A stretch of 64,000 bases of DNA, from contig JAQGMF010000052.1 of NCBI GenBank assembly GCA_028292505.1, forward strand, positions 1-64,000, written 5' to 3'. Below are positions 8,532-17,462 of the stretch, in pieces. Below the pieces are notes generated by a model, which was given only the letters and a program-made list of their open reading frames with translations, was not told the DNA's origin and did no database searches. Numbering within the stretch: position 1 is the first letter of the stretch; each line of letters starts with the position of its first letter. Origin of the DNA: Rhodocyclales bacterium. GTDB taxonomy: Bacteria; Pseudomonadota; Gammaproteobacteria; Burkholderiales; Rhodocyclaceae. A program made the position numbers and the translations under genes.

Positions 8532-8675
8532 ATGGACATCCTGTTCCTGCTGATACCGCTCTCCATCGTCCTGGTGTTGATCCTGGTCGTGATCTTCTAT
8601 TGGGCGCTGAAAGAAGGCCAGTTCGACGACCTGGAATTGCCGGGCCACGCGATTCTCGACGACGATGACAGTTGA
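8532..8675 (+). CDS. ccoS: CcoS, small cbb3 oxidase maturation protein
   Basis: A 47-residue single-span membrane protein beginning MDILFLLIPLSIVLVLIL, followed by FYWALKEGQFDDL and an acidic tail ending in DDDDS. This is the characteristic CcoS pattern: one transmembrane helix, then a short cytoplasmic segment with GQFDDL. CcoS is needed for cofactor insertion into cbb3 oxidase. It lies directly behind ccoI, as usual, with GGAGAG about 8 bp before the ATG. It is too short for routine ORF lists. Confidence 0.93.
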   Translation: MDILFLLIPLSIVLVLILVVIFYWALKEGQFDDLELPGHAILDDDDS

Positions 8676-8680
8676 TTCGG

Positions 8681-8779
8681 CGTAGGTGGGTTCGGACGAT
8701 GTTGGCAACAACGGCGACAACCCACAGCTGGGTGCTGCACGATGGCGCGTTGTCGCTAACGCTCCGAACCCACCCTACG
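8681..8779. repeat. Palindromic intergenic repeat, family B
   Basis: An inverted repeat of about 99 bp. The left arm starts CGTAGGTGGGTTCGGA and the right arm ends TCCGAACCCACCCTACG. It is the first of three unrelated hairpin elements packed between ccoS and ccoN. A trace of the same end (TCCACCCTACGAT) lies near 14725. Confidence 0.8.
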
Positions 8780-8827
8780 CAAATTGACGCCCTTCAAGCG
8801 CCACGTGCCTTGCCCGAAAACAGCACC

Positions 8828-8894
8828 GTAGGGCGCAGTGCCAACTGCGCCGTATGTCAATGTCATCAATCGGCGGAGTTTCACTCCGCCCTAC
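8828..8894. repeat. Palindromic intergenic repeat, family C (copy 1)
   Basis: Starts GTAGGGCGCAGTGC and ends CTCCGCCCTAC, with internal hairpins AACTGCGCC and GGCGGAGTTTCACTCCGCC. A second copy lies at 38656-38740. Confidence 0.8.
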
Positions 8895-8965
8895 TTTCCT
8901 GCTTTCCGTCCGTAATAAGTCTTCAGTTCCGCGCGGTGCCGCATGGAGCAAAAAAGCGCGCGCCT

Positions 8966-9050
8966 CGTCATTCCCGCGAAGGCGGGAATCCAGTGACGTT
9001 TCGGTACTCCCAATAAAGCCGCTGGATTCCCGCCTTCGCGGGAATGACGA
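8966..9050. repeat. Palindromic intergenic repeat, family D (copy 1)
   Basis: Two inward-facing hairpins of the form CGTCATTCCCGCGAAGGCGG, about 85 bp in total. Family D recurs at least seven more times in the window and is the dominant intergenic repeat of this genome. The rest of the ccoS-ccoN gap (9051-9182) shows nothing recognisable. Confidence 0.9.
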
Positions 9051-9182
9051 ATTTTGAGAGTTAATCGCGCAAAAAAGTACCTGCCTTTGATGTCGAGTGT
9101 CATCCGCGGCATGACGATTTGAAAGCGCACGCGCCATAGGTGGTCGCCTTTCATACGTACGTGCATTTGCCGAAAACAGTGC

Positions 9183-9196
9183 TTGACGCAGATCAA
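9183..9196. promoter_or_regulatory. FNR/DNR-type box upstream of ccoN
   Basis: TTGAC-GCAG-ATCAA, a full consensus site 66 bp before the ccoN start codon. It predicts a transcription start near 9231 and low-oxygen induction of the oxidase operon. Confidence 0.78.
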
Positions 9197-9261
9197 GTCG
9201 CGACAGGCCTCTTGCAGCCACACTGCCAGGAATCATCCGACCAAGCTCGCAAGGGTTCCTC

Positions 9262-10701
9262 ATGGCAAATACAGTGACTGCTGAACAGTTCAATTACCGC
9301 GTCGTCAGGCAATTCTCGATCGCCTCCGTCGTGTGGGGTGTGGTGGGTATGCTGGTAGGCGTGATCATTGCGGCCCAGCTGACCTGGCCGCAACTCAATT
9401 TTGGCATTCCCTGGTTGTCCTACGGACGTCTGCGGCCCCTGCATACCAATGCGGTGATCTTCGCCTTTGGCGGCTGCGCGCTGATGGCCACTTCCTACTA
9501 CGTGGTGCAGCGTACCTGCCAGGTGCGCCTGTTCCTCGGCAAGCTGGCCGAGTTCACTTTCTGGGGATGGCAACTGGTGATCGTCGCAGCAGCGATCACC
9601 TTGCCGCTCGGTTACACCCAGGGCAAGGAATACGCCGAACTGGAATGGCCGATCGACATCCTCATCGCCGTCGTTTGGGTGGCCTATGCCATTGTGTTTT
9701 TTGGCACCATCGGCAAACGGCGTGTCAAACACATCTACGTCGCCAACTGGTTCTATGGTGCCTTCATCATCGCCGTGGCGCTGCTGCACATCGTCAACAG
9801 CGCGGCCATGCCTGTGTCGATGTGGAAATCGTATTCGGCCTATGCCGGCGTGCAGGATGCGATGGTGGAGTGGTGGTATGGACATAACGCCGTCGGCTTC
9901 TTTCTCACCGCCGGTTTCCTGGGGATGATGTACTACTTCATTCCCAAGCAGGCCAATCGGCCGGTGTACTCCTATCGCCTATCCATTGTGCATTTCTGGG
10001 CGCTGATCTTCACCTACATGTGGGCCGGCCCGCACCACCTGCACTACACCGCCTTGCCCGACTGGGTGCAGTCTGTCGGCATGGTGTTCTCGCTGATCCT
10101 GCTGGCGCCCTCGTGGGGCGGCATGCTCAACGGCGTGCTGACGATAAGCGGCGCCTGGCACAAGCTGCGTGATGATCCGATCCTGCGCTTCCTCATCGTG
10201 TCGCTGTCCTTCTACGGTATGTCGACCTTCGAGGGGCCGATGATGGCGATCAAGACGGTCAATGCCTTGTCGCACTACACCGATTGGACGATAGGACATG
10301 TGCATTCCGGTGCGCTCGGCTGGGTCGGCTTCGTCAGTATGGGCAGCCTGTACTACCTGATACCGCGCATGTTCGGTCGTGAAAAAATGCACAGCGTGCC
10401 GGCCATTGAACTGCACTTCTGGATCGCTACTGTCGGCGTCGTGTTGTACATCGCCGCGATGTGGATCGCCGGCGTGATGGAGGGGCTGATGTGGCGCGCG
10501 GTGAATCCCGACGGCACTTTGACCTATACCTTCGTCGAAGCGGTGAAGGCCACTTTCCCGTTCTACGTGGTGCGCTTGTTCGGCGGCATTCTGTATCTAT
10601 CTGGCATGTTGATCATGGCGTGGAATGTCTTCATGACGGCACGCTCTGGCCGTGCGGTGGAAGCGACGATTCCCACCGTCAAAACGCTAGCTCACGCCTG
10701 A
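9262..10701 (+). CDS. ccoN: Cytochrome c oxidase cbb3-type, subunit I
   Basis: A 479-residue catalytic subunit of the high-affinity oxidase. It has about twelve membrane helices and the haem/CuB histidine motifs [25 protein letters not shown], and [13 protein letters not shown], with [11 protein letters not shown] towards the end. The length is normal for CcoN. It is the first gene of ccoN-O-Q-P-G-H, with its own FNR-type box. It reduces O2 to water at very low oxygen and pumps protons in the inner membrane. Confidence 0.97.
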   Translation: MANTVTAEQFNYRVVRQFSIASVVWGVVGMLVGVIIAAQLTWPQLNFGIPWLSYGRLRPLHTNAVIFAFGGCALMATSYYVVQRTCQVRLFLGKLAEFTFWGWQLVIVAAAITLPLGYTQGKEYAELEWPIDILIAVVWVAYAIVFFGTIGKRRVKHIYVANWFYGAFIIAVALLHIVNSAAMPVSMWKSYSAYAGVQDAMVEWWYGHNAVGFFLTAGFLGMMYYFIPKQANRPVYSYRLSIVHFWALIFTYMWAGPHHLHYTALPDWVQSVGMVFSLILLAPSWGGMLNGVLTISGAWHKLRDDPILRFLIVSLSFYGMSTFEGPMMAIKTVNALSHYTDWTIGHVHSGALGWVGFVSMGSLYYLIPRMFGREKMHSVPAIELHFWIATVGVVLYIAAMWIAGVMEGLMWRAVNPDGTLTYTFVEAVKATFPFYVVRLFGGILYLSGMLIMAWNVFMTARSGRAVEATIPTVKTLAHA

Positions 10702-10713
10702 GGATTTCTTCTT

Positions 10714-11319
10714 ATGAGCTTTACCCACGAAAAAATCGAGACCAACAACTGGTTGATGATCGCACTGATCCTGGTGGTGATCTCCGTAGGCGGGTTGGTC
10801 GAAATCGTGCCGCTGTTCTTTCAGCGCTCGACCACCGAACCGGTGCCAGGTCTGAAGCCTTACACGCCGCTGCAACTCGTCGGCCGTGATATCTATCTGC
10901 GCGAGGGTTGCTACAACTGTCACTCGCAGATGATCCGTCCGCTACAGGCCGAGACGCTGCGCTATGGCCATTACTCGGTGGCCGGCGAATTCGTCTATGA
11001 CCATCCCTTCCAGTGGGGCAGCAAGCGCACCGGGCCCGACCTGCAACGCGTCGGCGGGCGCTACAGCGACGAGTGGCATCGCATTCACCTCAACAACCCA
11101 CGCGACCTGGTACCCGAATCGAATATGCCCGCCTACCCATGGCTGAGCGAAAACCAGCTCGACGCTGCCTCCGTTGCCGCCAGCATGCGTGCCATGCGTC
11201 GTCTCGGCGTGCCTTATTCGGATGCCGATATTGCGCAGGCACCACAAGCGGTGGGCGGTCACAGCGAACTCGACGCGGTGATTGCCTATCTGCAGGTGCT
11301 CGGCACCGCGGTGAAGTAA
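10714..11319 (+). CDS. ccoO: Cytochrome c oxidase cbb3-type, subunit II (mono-haem)
   Basis: 201 residues. One N-terminal membrane anchor (about 13-36) is followed by a periplasmic domain with a single haem c site, CYNCH (Cys66, Cys69, His70). The distal ligand is probably the Met in [11 protein letters not shown]. It starts 12 bp after ccoN. It passes electrons from CcoP to CcoN. Confidence 0.96.
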   Translation: MSFTHEKIETNNWLMIALILVVISVGGLVEIVPLFFQRSTTEPVPGLKPYTPLQLVGRDIYLREGCYNCHSQMIRPLQAETLRYGHYSVAGEFVYDHPFQWGSKRTGPDLQRVGGRYSDEWHRIHLNNPRDLVPESNMPAYPWLSENQLDAASVAASMRAMRRLGVPYSDADIAQAPQAVGGHSELDAVIAYLQVLGTAVK

Positions 11320-11352
11320 GCGCGAAATGAGCGACAGGGAAATGCATGTTTT

Positions 11353-11437
11353 GTCATTCCTGCGAAAGCGGGAATCCACTTGCCGGTACCAGGCGGCATC
11401 GCGGTCGACGTGGATTCCCGCTTTCGCGGGAATGACG
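11353..11437. repeat. Palindromic intergenic repeat, family D (copy 2)
   Basis: GTCATTCCTGCGAAAGCGGG paired with the matching inverted arm ending CGCGGGAATGAC. It sits unusually inside the cco operon, between ccoO and ccoQ, where it may shape differential expression or RNA stability. Confidence 0.88.
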
Positions 11438-11496
11438 AAAAAAAGTTCATCTCAAGCTTCCTCAATTCCTAAAACGAATGCAGAAAGTTGATCAGC

Positions 11497-11682
11497 ATGG
11501 ATATCAACACACTCCGCTCCATCTCTACCGTCATATGCCTAGCGATTTTTATGGGCGTCGTGTGGTGGGCTTGTCGCCGCAGTAATGCAGAGCGTTTTCA
11601 CGAGGCGTCGATGCTGCCCTTCGCGCTGGATGAAGATGTCGTCGATGAGCCCGGCGCTTCGCAGGGAGGACAACCGCAATGA
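11497..11682 (+). CDS. ccoQ: CcoQ-type small subunit of cbb3 oxidase
   Basis: A 61-residue protein with one membrane helix (SISTVICLAIFMGVVWWAC), then RRSNAERFHEASMLPF and an acidic tail. This is the usual CcoQ/FixQ layout. ATG 11497 is preferred over the in-frame TTG at 11488. Its stop overlaps the ccoP start by 4 bp (ATGA). It stabilises the CcoP-CcoNO interaction. Confidence 0.9.
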   Translation: MDINTLRSISTVICLAIFMGVVWWACRRSNAERFHEASMLPFALDEDVVDEPGASQGGQPQ

Positions 11683-12650
11683 GTGATTTCATCGGTGACT
11701 TCTGGAGCTACTATGTGGGGGTTGCTGTTGTCATAAGCATCACGGCTTGCCTGTGGCTGCTGTGGGTGACGGCGCGGGGAAAGACCTCGGCGCAGGCTTC
11801 GGACACGGATGAACCGGCGCAGGTCGGGACGACGGGTCATGTGTGGGACGAGGATCTGGAGGAGCTCAATAATCCCCTGCCGCGCTGGTGGGCATGGTTA
11901 TTCGTGCTGACCATCCTGTTCGGCTTCGCCTATCTGGCGATATACCCGGGCCTGGCCAGTTACGCCGGTAGTTCCAACTGGACGCAGGTGCGCCAATACG
12001 AAGCTGAGAAGCAGGCGGCTGAGGCACAGGTGGCACCGTTGTATGCGAAATTCGCAAGCCAGACGACGGAGCAATTGGCCAGCAACGCAGAGGCCATGGC
12101 CGTCGGCGAGCGCCTGTTCATGAACAATTGCGCGCAGTGTCATGGATTGGATGCGCGCGGCAGCAAGGGCTTTCCCAACCTGACGGATCAAGATTGGTTG
12201 TATGGCGGCGCGCCGCAAAATATTCACGAGTCGATCACCAAAGGTCGGCGGGGGACAATGCCTGTCATGGCGGGCGCAGTCGGCTCCGCTGATGACGTGA
12301 AGAATCTGGCCAACTATGTGCTGTCCCTGTCGCAGGGCGGCGGCGATCCCGCAAGAGCGGCCATGGGTCGCGATAGTTTCACGGTATGCGCGGCCTGTCA
12401 CGGGCCTGAGGGCAAGGGCAATCAGGCGATCGGTTCACCGAACCTCACCGACAATATCTGGCTGCACGGCTTCGGCGTCGACAACATCATGTCGGCGATT
12501 AATCAAGGTCATGCGATTGTCATGCCGGCGCACGAAGCGAAACTGAGCGCGGCGCAGATCAATGTACTCACGGCTTATGTCTCGCAGTTGTCCAATCGAT
12601 CCGTGGTCGCAGCCGTGCCCGTCGGCAGCAATGCGCCCGGAAAGATGTAG
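11679..12650 (+). CDS. ccoP: Cytochrome c oxidase cbb3-type, subunit III (di-haem)
   Basis: 323 residues. An N-terminal CcoP_N region contains two hydrophobic helices (about 10-30 and 70-92, around RWWAWLFVLTILFGFAYL). Two class I cytochrome c domains follow, with haem sites CAQCH (Cys151/Cys154) and CAACH (Cys237/Cys240). The second domain sequence CAACHGPEGKGNQAIGSPNL is highly typical. It takes electrons from soluble cytochrome c and hands them to CcoO. Translation is coupled to ccoQ. Confidence 0.97.
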   Translation: MSDFIGDFWSYYVGVAVVISITACLWLLWVTARGKTSAQASDTDEPAQVGTTGHVWDEDLEELNNPLPRWWAWLFVLTILFGFAYLAIYPGLASYAGSSNWTQVRQYEAEKQAAEAQVAPLYAKFASQTTEQLASNAEAMAVGERLFMNNCAQCHGLDARGSKGFPNLTDQDWLYGGAPQNIHESITKGRRGTMPVMAGAVGSADDVKNLANYVLSLSQGGGDPARAAMGRDSFTVCAACHGPEGKGNQAIGSPNLTDNIWLHGFGVDNIMSAINQGHAIVMPAHEAKLSAAQINVLTAYVSQLSNRSVVAAVPVGSNAPGKM

Positions 12651-12670
12651 GTCTTGCTTGAGGTTACATC

Positions 12671-14152
12671 GTGTATAGCAGAGCCCAGTCAGGGCAAAAC
12701 AGCGTTGCCAGAGTCATCCCCATCGTGCCCGCTACTACGGCGGCGGTGCCCCTGTACGAGGCACATCAGAAAGTTTATCCGCGCTCGGTAAAAGGCCGTT
12801 TCGCCACCTTGCGCTGGTGCTTCGTGTGGCTGACGCAGATCGTTTTCTACGGCCTGCCGTGGATGAGCTGGAACGCGCGGCCGGCAGTGCTCTTCGATCT
12901 CGCTGCGCGCAAGTTCTACATCTTCGGCCTGGTGATGTGGCCGCAAGACTTCATCTACCTGACTGGCTTGCTGGTGATTAGCGCGCTGTCGCTATTCCTG
13001 TTCACAGCGGTGGCAGGTCGCGTGTGGTGTGGCTATGCCTGCCCGCAGACTGTCTATACCGAAATCTTTCTGTGGATAGAGCGGCACATCGAGGGCGATC
13101 GTCATGCGCGCATGCGACTCGACGCCGCGCCGTGGTCGGCAGCCAAGGTCGCGCGCAAGATCGGCAAACAGATGGCCTGGATCGGCGTGGCCTTGTGGAC
13201 CGGTTTTACCTTCGTCGGCTACTTCACGCCGATACGCGTATTGAGTAACGAGATCTTGGCCCTGTCGCTCGGCGGCTGGGAGATATTCTGGGTACTGTTC
13301 TACGGTTTTGCCACTTACGGCAACGCCGGCTTCATGCGGGAGCAGGTGTGCAAGCACATGTGCCCGTATGCGCGCTTCCAAGGTGCGATGTTCGACAAGG
13401 ACACGCTGACTATCACCTACGACGCCGAGCGCGGCGAGCCACGTGGTTCGAAGTCGCGCAAGGAACGCCAAGCGGCATCGATTCTCGGCCCCGGTCTGGA
13501 CGGCGTGGGCGACTGTGTCGACTGCAGTCTGTGCGTGCAGGTGTGCCCGACCGGCATCGATATTCGCGACGGTCTGCAGGTCGAGTGCATCGGCTGCGCG
13601 GCATGCATCGACATTTGCGACACGGTCATGGACAAGGTCTATGGCGAAAACGAGGCGCGTGGGCTGATCCGCTATTCCACCGCACATGCCATAGCGGCGC
13701 ACAGCACGCGGCGCGAACTGTGGCAGCGCATGCTGCGGCCGCGTGTGCTGCTCTATGCCGCCGTGCTGACGACACTGGTTGTCGCCTTACTGCTGAGTCT
13801 GCTGTGGCTGCGCAAACCGTTCAGGGTGGATGTCATTCGCGATCGTGGTGCGCTGTCGCGCATCGTGGAGCGGGGCTACGTCGAAAACACCTATCGCTTG
13901 CAGATCATGAACGCCAGCGAGCAGCCGCAAAGCTTCAGGCTGGAGGTCAGTGGTCTGCCCGGATTGCGCGTCGCGTCGGAAGATCTGATCGAAGTCTCTG
14001 CAGCGGACAGCCGCGCCGTCGCCGTGCGTTTGCAGATGCCGCCAGACAGCGCCAGACCTGGCTCCAATCCGATCAAGTTCCATGTCAGAGAGAGCACGGT
14101 GCCCGGCGGCACCGAAGTTGTCGAACGTTCGGTGTTTCTGGTGCCCTGGTGA
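12671..14152 (+). CDS. ccoG: CcoG, cupric reductase / cbb3 oxidase accessory ferredoxin
   Basis: 493 residues starting at GTG 12671. It has several membrane helices, a CKHMCPYARFQ motif, and a ferredoxin-like pair of Cys clusters (CVDCSLCVQVCPTG and CIGCAACIDICD). A C-terminal IgG-like periplasmic domain (about 385-490) follows. This is the CcoG/RdxA/FixG architecture. The protein reduces Cu(II) to Cu(I) for the CcoI copper route, so it works with the ATPase at 6173. Confidence 0.95.
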   Translation: MYSRAQSGQNSVARVIPIVPATTAAVPLYEAHQKVYPRSVKGRFATLRWCFVWLTQIVFYGLPWMSWNARPAVLFDLAARKFYIFGLVMWPQDFIYLTGLLVISALSLFLFTAVAGRVWCGYACPQTVYTEIFLWIERHIEGDRHARMRLDAAPWSAAKVARKIGKQMAWIGVALWTGFTFVGYFTPIRVLSNEILALSLGGWEIFWVLFYGFATYGNAGFMREQVCKHMCPYARFQGAMFDKDTLTITYDAERGEPRGSKSRKERQAASILGPGLDGVGDCVDCSLCVQVCPTGIDIRDGLQVECIGCAACIDICDTVMDKVYGENEARGLIRYSTAHAIAAHSTRRELWQRMLRPRVLLYAAVLTTLVVALLLSLLWLRKPFRVDVIRDRGALSRIVERGYVENTYRLQIMNASEQPQSFRLEVSGLPGLRVASEDLIEVSAADSRAVAVRLQMPPDSARPGSNPIKFHVRESTVPGGTEVVERSVFLVPW

Positions 14153-14199
14153 CACCTGTGAAGCTCGATAAGAAATTACAAATGCATATTGGAGCCATC

Positions 14200-14478
14200 A
14201 TGACAACTCAGCCCGGTCGCGTAGCAGAACAGGATTTCGATACCTCGCCATGGTGGCGTCAGCGCTATTGCTGGCTGGTGATCTCCGGTCCGCTGGTGGT
14301 CGTGATCGCAGCGCTGTCGACGATGGTCATTGCCTATCGCGGCGCGGATCCCGTCGTGCAGGAGTACGTCAGCCAGCATCTGCCGAAGGGATTGGATCCA
14401 CGCGTGGCGGTCAGCATGCGGCCGGCGGAAATGAGCGCTGCGATGGTGCGTCCGGTCGGCGTGAAACCGGTGAATTGA
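14200..14478 (+). CDS. ccoH: Short FixH/CcoH-like protein
   Basis: 92 residues from ATG 14200, with GGAG 6 bp upstream; the larger frame in this register runs through ccoG and is a shadow. The segment PWWRQRYCWLVISGPLVVV matches the N-terminal membrane helix of FixH/CcoH, followed by AYRGADPVVQEYV. Classical FixH is much longer (roughly 150-170 residues), and here most of the periplasmic domain is missing. Its position directly behind ccoG supports the assignment. CcoH helps assemble and stay with the cbb3 complex. Confidence 0.8.
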   Translation: MTTQPGRVAEQDFDTSPWWRQRYCWLVISGPLVVVIAALSTMVIAYRGADPVVQEYVSQHLPKGLDPRVAVSMRPAEMSAAMVRPVGVKPVN

Positions 14479-14493
14479 ATACACGAAGGAAAA

Positions 14494-14609
14494 GGGAATT
14501 ACATACTTGATTTGCTGAACCTCAATTTTCGTCATTCCCGCGAAAGCGGGAATCTACTCAATGGCACAGGCCTCGCGTAGAAGTGGATTCCCGCTTTCGC
14601 GGGAATGAC
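14494..14609. repeat. Family D repeat with extended left flank (copy 3)
   Basis: Hairpin pair 14530-14609 of the GTCATTCCCGCGAAAGCGGG type. It is preceded by GGGAATTACATACTTGATTT, a flank shared with the copy at 43777-43893. The right end of the longer element seen at 43957 is not recognisable here, so this may be a partial copy. The remainder of the 302-bp gap before 14781 shows only a trace of the family B end. Confidence 0.8.
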
Positions 14610-14780
14610 TCGTTTTTGGCGGAGATCGAATTTCCAAGCGTATTTGGTCGTCATCCGGCGACTTCGAGATTCAGTCATGCAGGGAGGCTTCGGAGCACAG
14701 CGCCGATGACGGATTGCTTGCGAGTCCACCCTACGATTGCAGTTTTGTCCGGAACGATGTTTCAACGAAAAGGAGTTGCT

Positions 14781-15026
14781 ATGCCGATGTCCTTGCGACT
14801 TGCCCGTGCTGCGTGGCCGGCGTTCCTGATGGCTTGCCTGCTGGAGCTTATCGTTTTCGCGATGGTCGATCCGGCGGATGTTCATTGGATGGGGCATGAG
14901 CTGTCGCTAGGGCGCATCAGCGTGTACTCATTGGCGTTTTTCCTGTTCTGGGCCGTCAGTCTGGCGGGCAATGCCTTGATGATGCTGCTCAATTGTTCGA
15001 CATGTCCGGCGGTAGCGAAGAAATAG
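14781..15026 (+). CDS. Small two-helix membrane protein of the cco cluster
   Basis: 81 residues from ATG 14781, preceded by AAAGGAG. Two hydrophobic helices (about 12-30 and 48-70), with WMGHELSLGRISVYS between them and two cysteines near the C terminus (LLNCSTCPAV). I do not recognise the family with certainty. Its position between the cco operon and hemN, the good ribosome binding site, and the membrane topology argue that it is real and may serve cbb3 assembly or metal delivery. That role is inference only. Confidence 0.65.
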   Translation: MPMSLRLARAAWPAFLMACLLELIVFAMVDPADVHWMGHELSLGRISVYSLAFFLFWAVSLAGNALMMLLNCSTCPAVAKK

Positions 15027-15085
15027 CTGTCAGGTTATGCGATAAGCATTCTCGTGATGCATGCGAAACACGCGGACGCAGCCCG

Positions 15086-15099
15086 TTGACTCATATCAA
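15086..15099. promoter_or_regulatory. FNR/DNR-type box upstream of hemN
   Basis: TTGAC-TCAT-ATCAA, both half-sites consensus. It predicts transcription from about 15134 and a 5' untranslated region near 80 nt. Confidence 0.76.
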
Positions 15100-15211
15100 G
15101 CACTTCCTTGGCGCTTTGGGCCACTGTGAAGGTACAAAAAAAACAGAAGCAGAATAAGCACGGGACTGCGCCTCTGGGCGTTCAGGAGGAGACACTCCCG
15201 GGAGAGAGATC

Positions 15212-16666
15212 ATGAAAGAGGTTTACATGCAAACGTCCGTCGCGTCGCTAGCGCCGCCACAAATACTGCAAAAGGATCTGCTGCAGCGATTCGATATTGC
15301 GGGGCCGCGCTATACGTCCTATCCGACTGCTGATCGCTTCGTCGAGGCTTTCGATAGCCGCACGCTGGAGAGCTGGTTGCATACTCGCGGTCTGGGCGCA
15401 CGGCCGGCACCGCTGTCGGTCTATGTGCACGTGCCGTTCTGCGAGTCGCTCTGTCACTATTGCGCCTGCAACAAGATCATTACTCGCGATCATGCCAAAG
15501 GCATGCTCTACCTCGATGATCTGGCCCGCGAGATTGAGCAATATCAACGCGTCTTCGCGACCGATCCCGCGACGGGCGTCACGTCGCGACCGCCGCGTAT
15601 CGCGGTGTCGCACCTGCATCTTGGCGGCGGCTCGCCGACATTCCTGTCCGACGAGGAGTTAGGCCACCTGATGGCCTTGCTGGAAACGCTGTTCGACATG
15701 GATGCGGGCGGCGAACGCTCGATCGAAGTCGACCCGCGCACGGTCAATCGCAAACGCATGCACGCACTGGCGCAACTCGGATTCAATCGCGTCAGCTTCG
15801 GTGTCCAGGATTTCGACGCGAACGTGCAGGAAGCCGTGCATCGCGTGCAATCGACGCAACAGATTTTCGATCTGGTGCAGATCGCACGCGAACTCAATTT
15901 CCGCTCCATCAACGTCGACCTGATTTATGGCTTGCCGCGTCAGACGCCGGCTACGTTCCGCACCACGCTGGATACCTTACGGCAACTGCGCCCTGATCGC
16001 ATCGCGCTCTACGCCTATGCGCATCTGCCGACGCGCTTCAAGCCGCAACGGCGCATCGATGCCACCGAACTGCCCGATGCCGAAAGCAAGGTGAGCATGG
16101 TGCAACAAGCCATCGCCGCGTTGCTGGCCGATGGCTATGTGTATATCGGCATGGATCACTTTGCGCTGCCCGACGACAGCCTCGCCATCGCCAAGCGGCA
16201 AGGGCGGCTGCATCGCAATTTCCAGGGATACACGGATCAGATCGATGGCGACCTGATTGGTCTCGGCGTATCGGCGATCAGTAAGATCGGGCCGACCTAC
16301 AGCCAGAATGCGAAGACGCTCACCGAGTACCGCGACTGTCTGAACCAGAATCGTTTGCCGGTGGTCAAGGGCATTGAATTGTCGGCTGACGACATCATGC
16401 GGCGCTCGCTGATCATGGCGCTGATGTGCCAGGGGCGCGTATCCATCGAAGCGATGGAGATTGCGCACCTGATCGATTTCGACAAGGCCTTCGCCAACGA
16501 GCTGGTCGAGCTGCGTCAATACGAAGAACTCGGGCTGGTCGAACGCAGCCATGACTGGCTGCAGGTGACCGAGCAGGGCTGGTACTTCGTGCGTGCCATC
16601 GCCATGGTATTCGACCGCTACCTGCAGACATCGCAGGAGCACGGGCGCTTCTCGCGCATATTATGA
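15212..16666 (+). CDS. hemN: Oxygen-independent coproporphyrinogen III dehydrogenase
   Basis: 484 residues. The radical-SAM site is PFCESLCHYCAC (Cys77, Cys81, Cys84, with the extra Cys86 of true HemN proteins). The N-terminal GPRYTSYPTADRF is the HemN signature that separates it from HemW. The length matches HemN. It converts coproporphyrinogen III to protoporphyrinogen IX without O2, supplying haem for the cbb3 oxidase under low oxygen. ATG 15212 follows GGGAGAGAG. Its stop overlaps the start of the next gene by 4 bp. Confidence 0.96.
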   Translation: MKEVYMQTSVASLAPPQILQKDLLQRFDIAGPRYTSYPTADRFVEAFDSRTLESWLHTRGLGARPAPLSVYVHVPFCESLCHYCACNKIITRDHAKGMLYLDDLAREIEQYQRVFATDPATGVTSRPPRIAVSHLHLGGGSPTFLSDEELGHLMALLETLFDMDAGGERSIEVDPRTVNRKRMHALAQLGFNRVSFGVQDFDANVQEAVHRVQSTQQIFDLVQIARELNFRSINVDLIYGLPRQTPATFRTTLDTLRQLRPDRIALYAYAHLPTRFKPQRRIDATELPDAESKVSMVQQAIAALLADGYVYIGMDHFALPDDSLAIAKRQGRLHRNFQGYTDQIDGDLIGLGVSAISKIGPTYSQNAKTLTEYRDCLNQNRLPVVKGIELSADDIMRRSLIMALMCQGRVSIEAMEIAHLIDFDKAFANELVELRQYEELGLVERSHDWLQVTEQGWYFVRAIAMVFDRYLQTSQEHGRFSRIL

Positions 16667-17451
16667 ATTTGGCATTGCTCGTCTCGGCGTTGATGCTGGG
16701 TCTTGCCAGCGGCGGGCATTGCATCGCCATGTGCGGTGCGGGCAGCTCGATGTGCCTGGGCGTGCAAGCCCGACCGACGAGCGCGCACAGCCACATCGAA
16801 CGCCTGCTGTCATTTCATGCCGGTCGCATTTTCGGCTACACCTTCGTCGGCGCGCTGCTGGGTGGCGCCGCAGAGGCCTTTCATGCCCTGACGCAATGGC
16901 TGGTGGTGTTGCGGCCACTGTGGACCATGGCCAACGCCGCCCTGTTCCTGTTCGGCCTCACGCTGTTGATCACAGCGCGTCAACCACTGCTGCTCAGCGC
17001 AGCAGGGCAGAAGCTGGGCAACTGGTTCAAGGGCGGCAATGCATTCGAAACGGTTCAGCCCGTAGCCTTCTATTCGGCCGCGAGCGCCGCGCTGTCAGCC
17101 GCGCCCAAGCCGGCGCCAACGCGCGTTGCGCAAGGCGGGCTCGCGCTCGGCCTGAGCTGGGCATTCATTCCCTGTGGTCCGCTCTATTCAGCGTGGACGC
17201 TTGCACTCTTCGCCGGCGATGCGTTCTCCGGCGCGCTGACTGCCGCAATTTTCGCAGTGGCCTCCGGCGCGCAGCTAGGACTCGCACAATGGTGGCTGGG
17301 CAGACACGGTGCCGCGTCGCGTTCCGCCCCAGGTAGTCGTTGGGATCACTTCGGCGTACGCGTCGCCGGCGGAGCACTATGCCTCTCGGCAGGCTACTCG
17401 ATTGCGATGCTGATTTCGGGAGGACGCACCGGCGGCCTCTTTTGTTTGTGA
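16663..17451 (+). CDS. SafE/TauE-like (UreH-type) membrane protein of the cco-hemN cluster
   Basis: 262 residues with about six membrane helices. It opens with a helix containing GGHCIAMCGAGS, the Cys-x3-Cys motif typical of UreH/DsbD-like transmembrane proteins found beside cbb3 genes. A second cluster of helices starts at LGLSWAFIPCGPLYSAW. Family members are implicated in copper or other metal handling for cytochrome oxidase maturation. The ATG overlaps the hemN stop (ATGA), so the two are co-translated. The precise substrate is not deducible. Confidence 0.85.
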   Translation: MNLALLVSALMLGLASGGHCIAMCGAGSSMCLGVQARPTSAHSHIERLLSFHAGRIFGYTFVGALLGGAAEAFHALTQWLVVLRPLWTMANAALFLFGLTLLITARQPLLLSAAGQKLGNWFKGGNAFETVQPVAFYSAASAALSAAPKPAPTRVAQGGLALGLSWAFIPCGPLYSAWTLALFAGDAFSGALTAAIFAVASGAQLGLAQWWLGRHGAASRSAPGSRWDHFGVRVAGGALCLSAGYSIAMLISGGRTGGLFCL

Positions 17452-17462
17452 GGACACAGTCA

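Noticed and set aside
8966..9050. Repeats considered as a CRISPR array
   Set aside because: The repeats are isolated inverted pairs scattered in many intergenic gaps, with no regular spacers and no cas genes.
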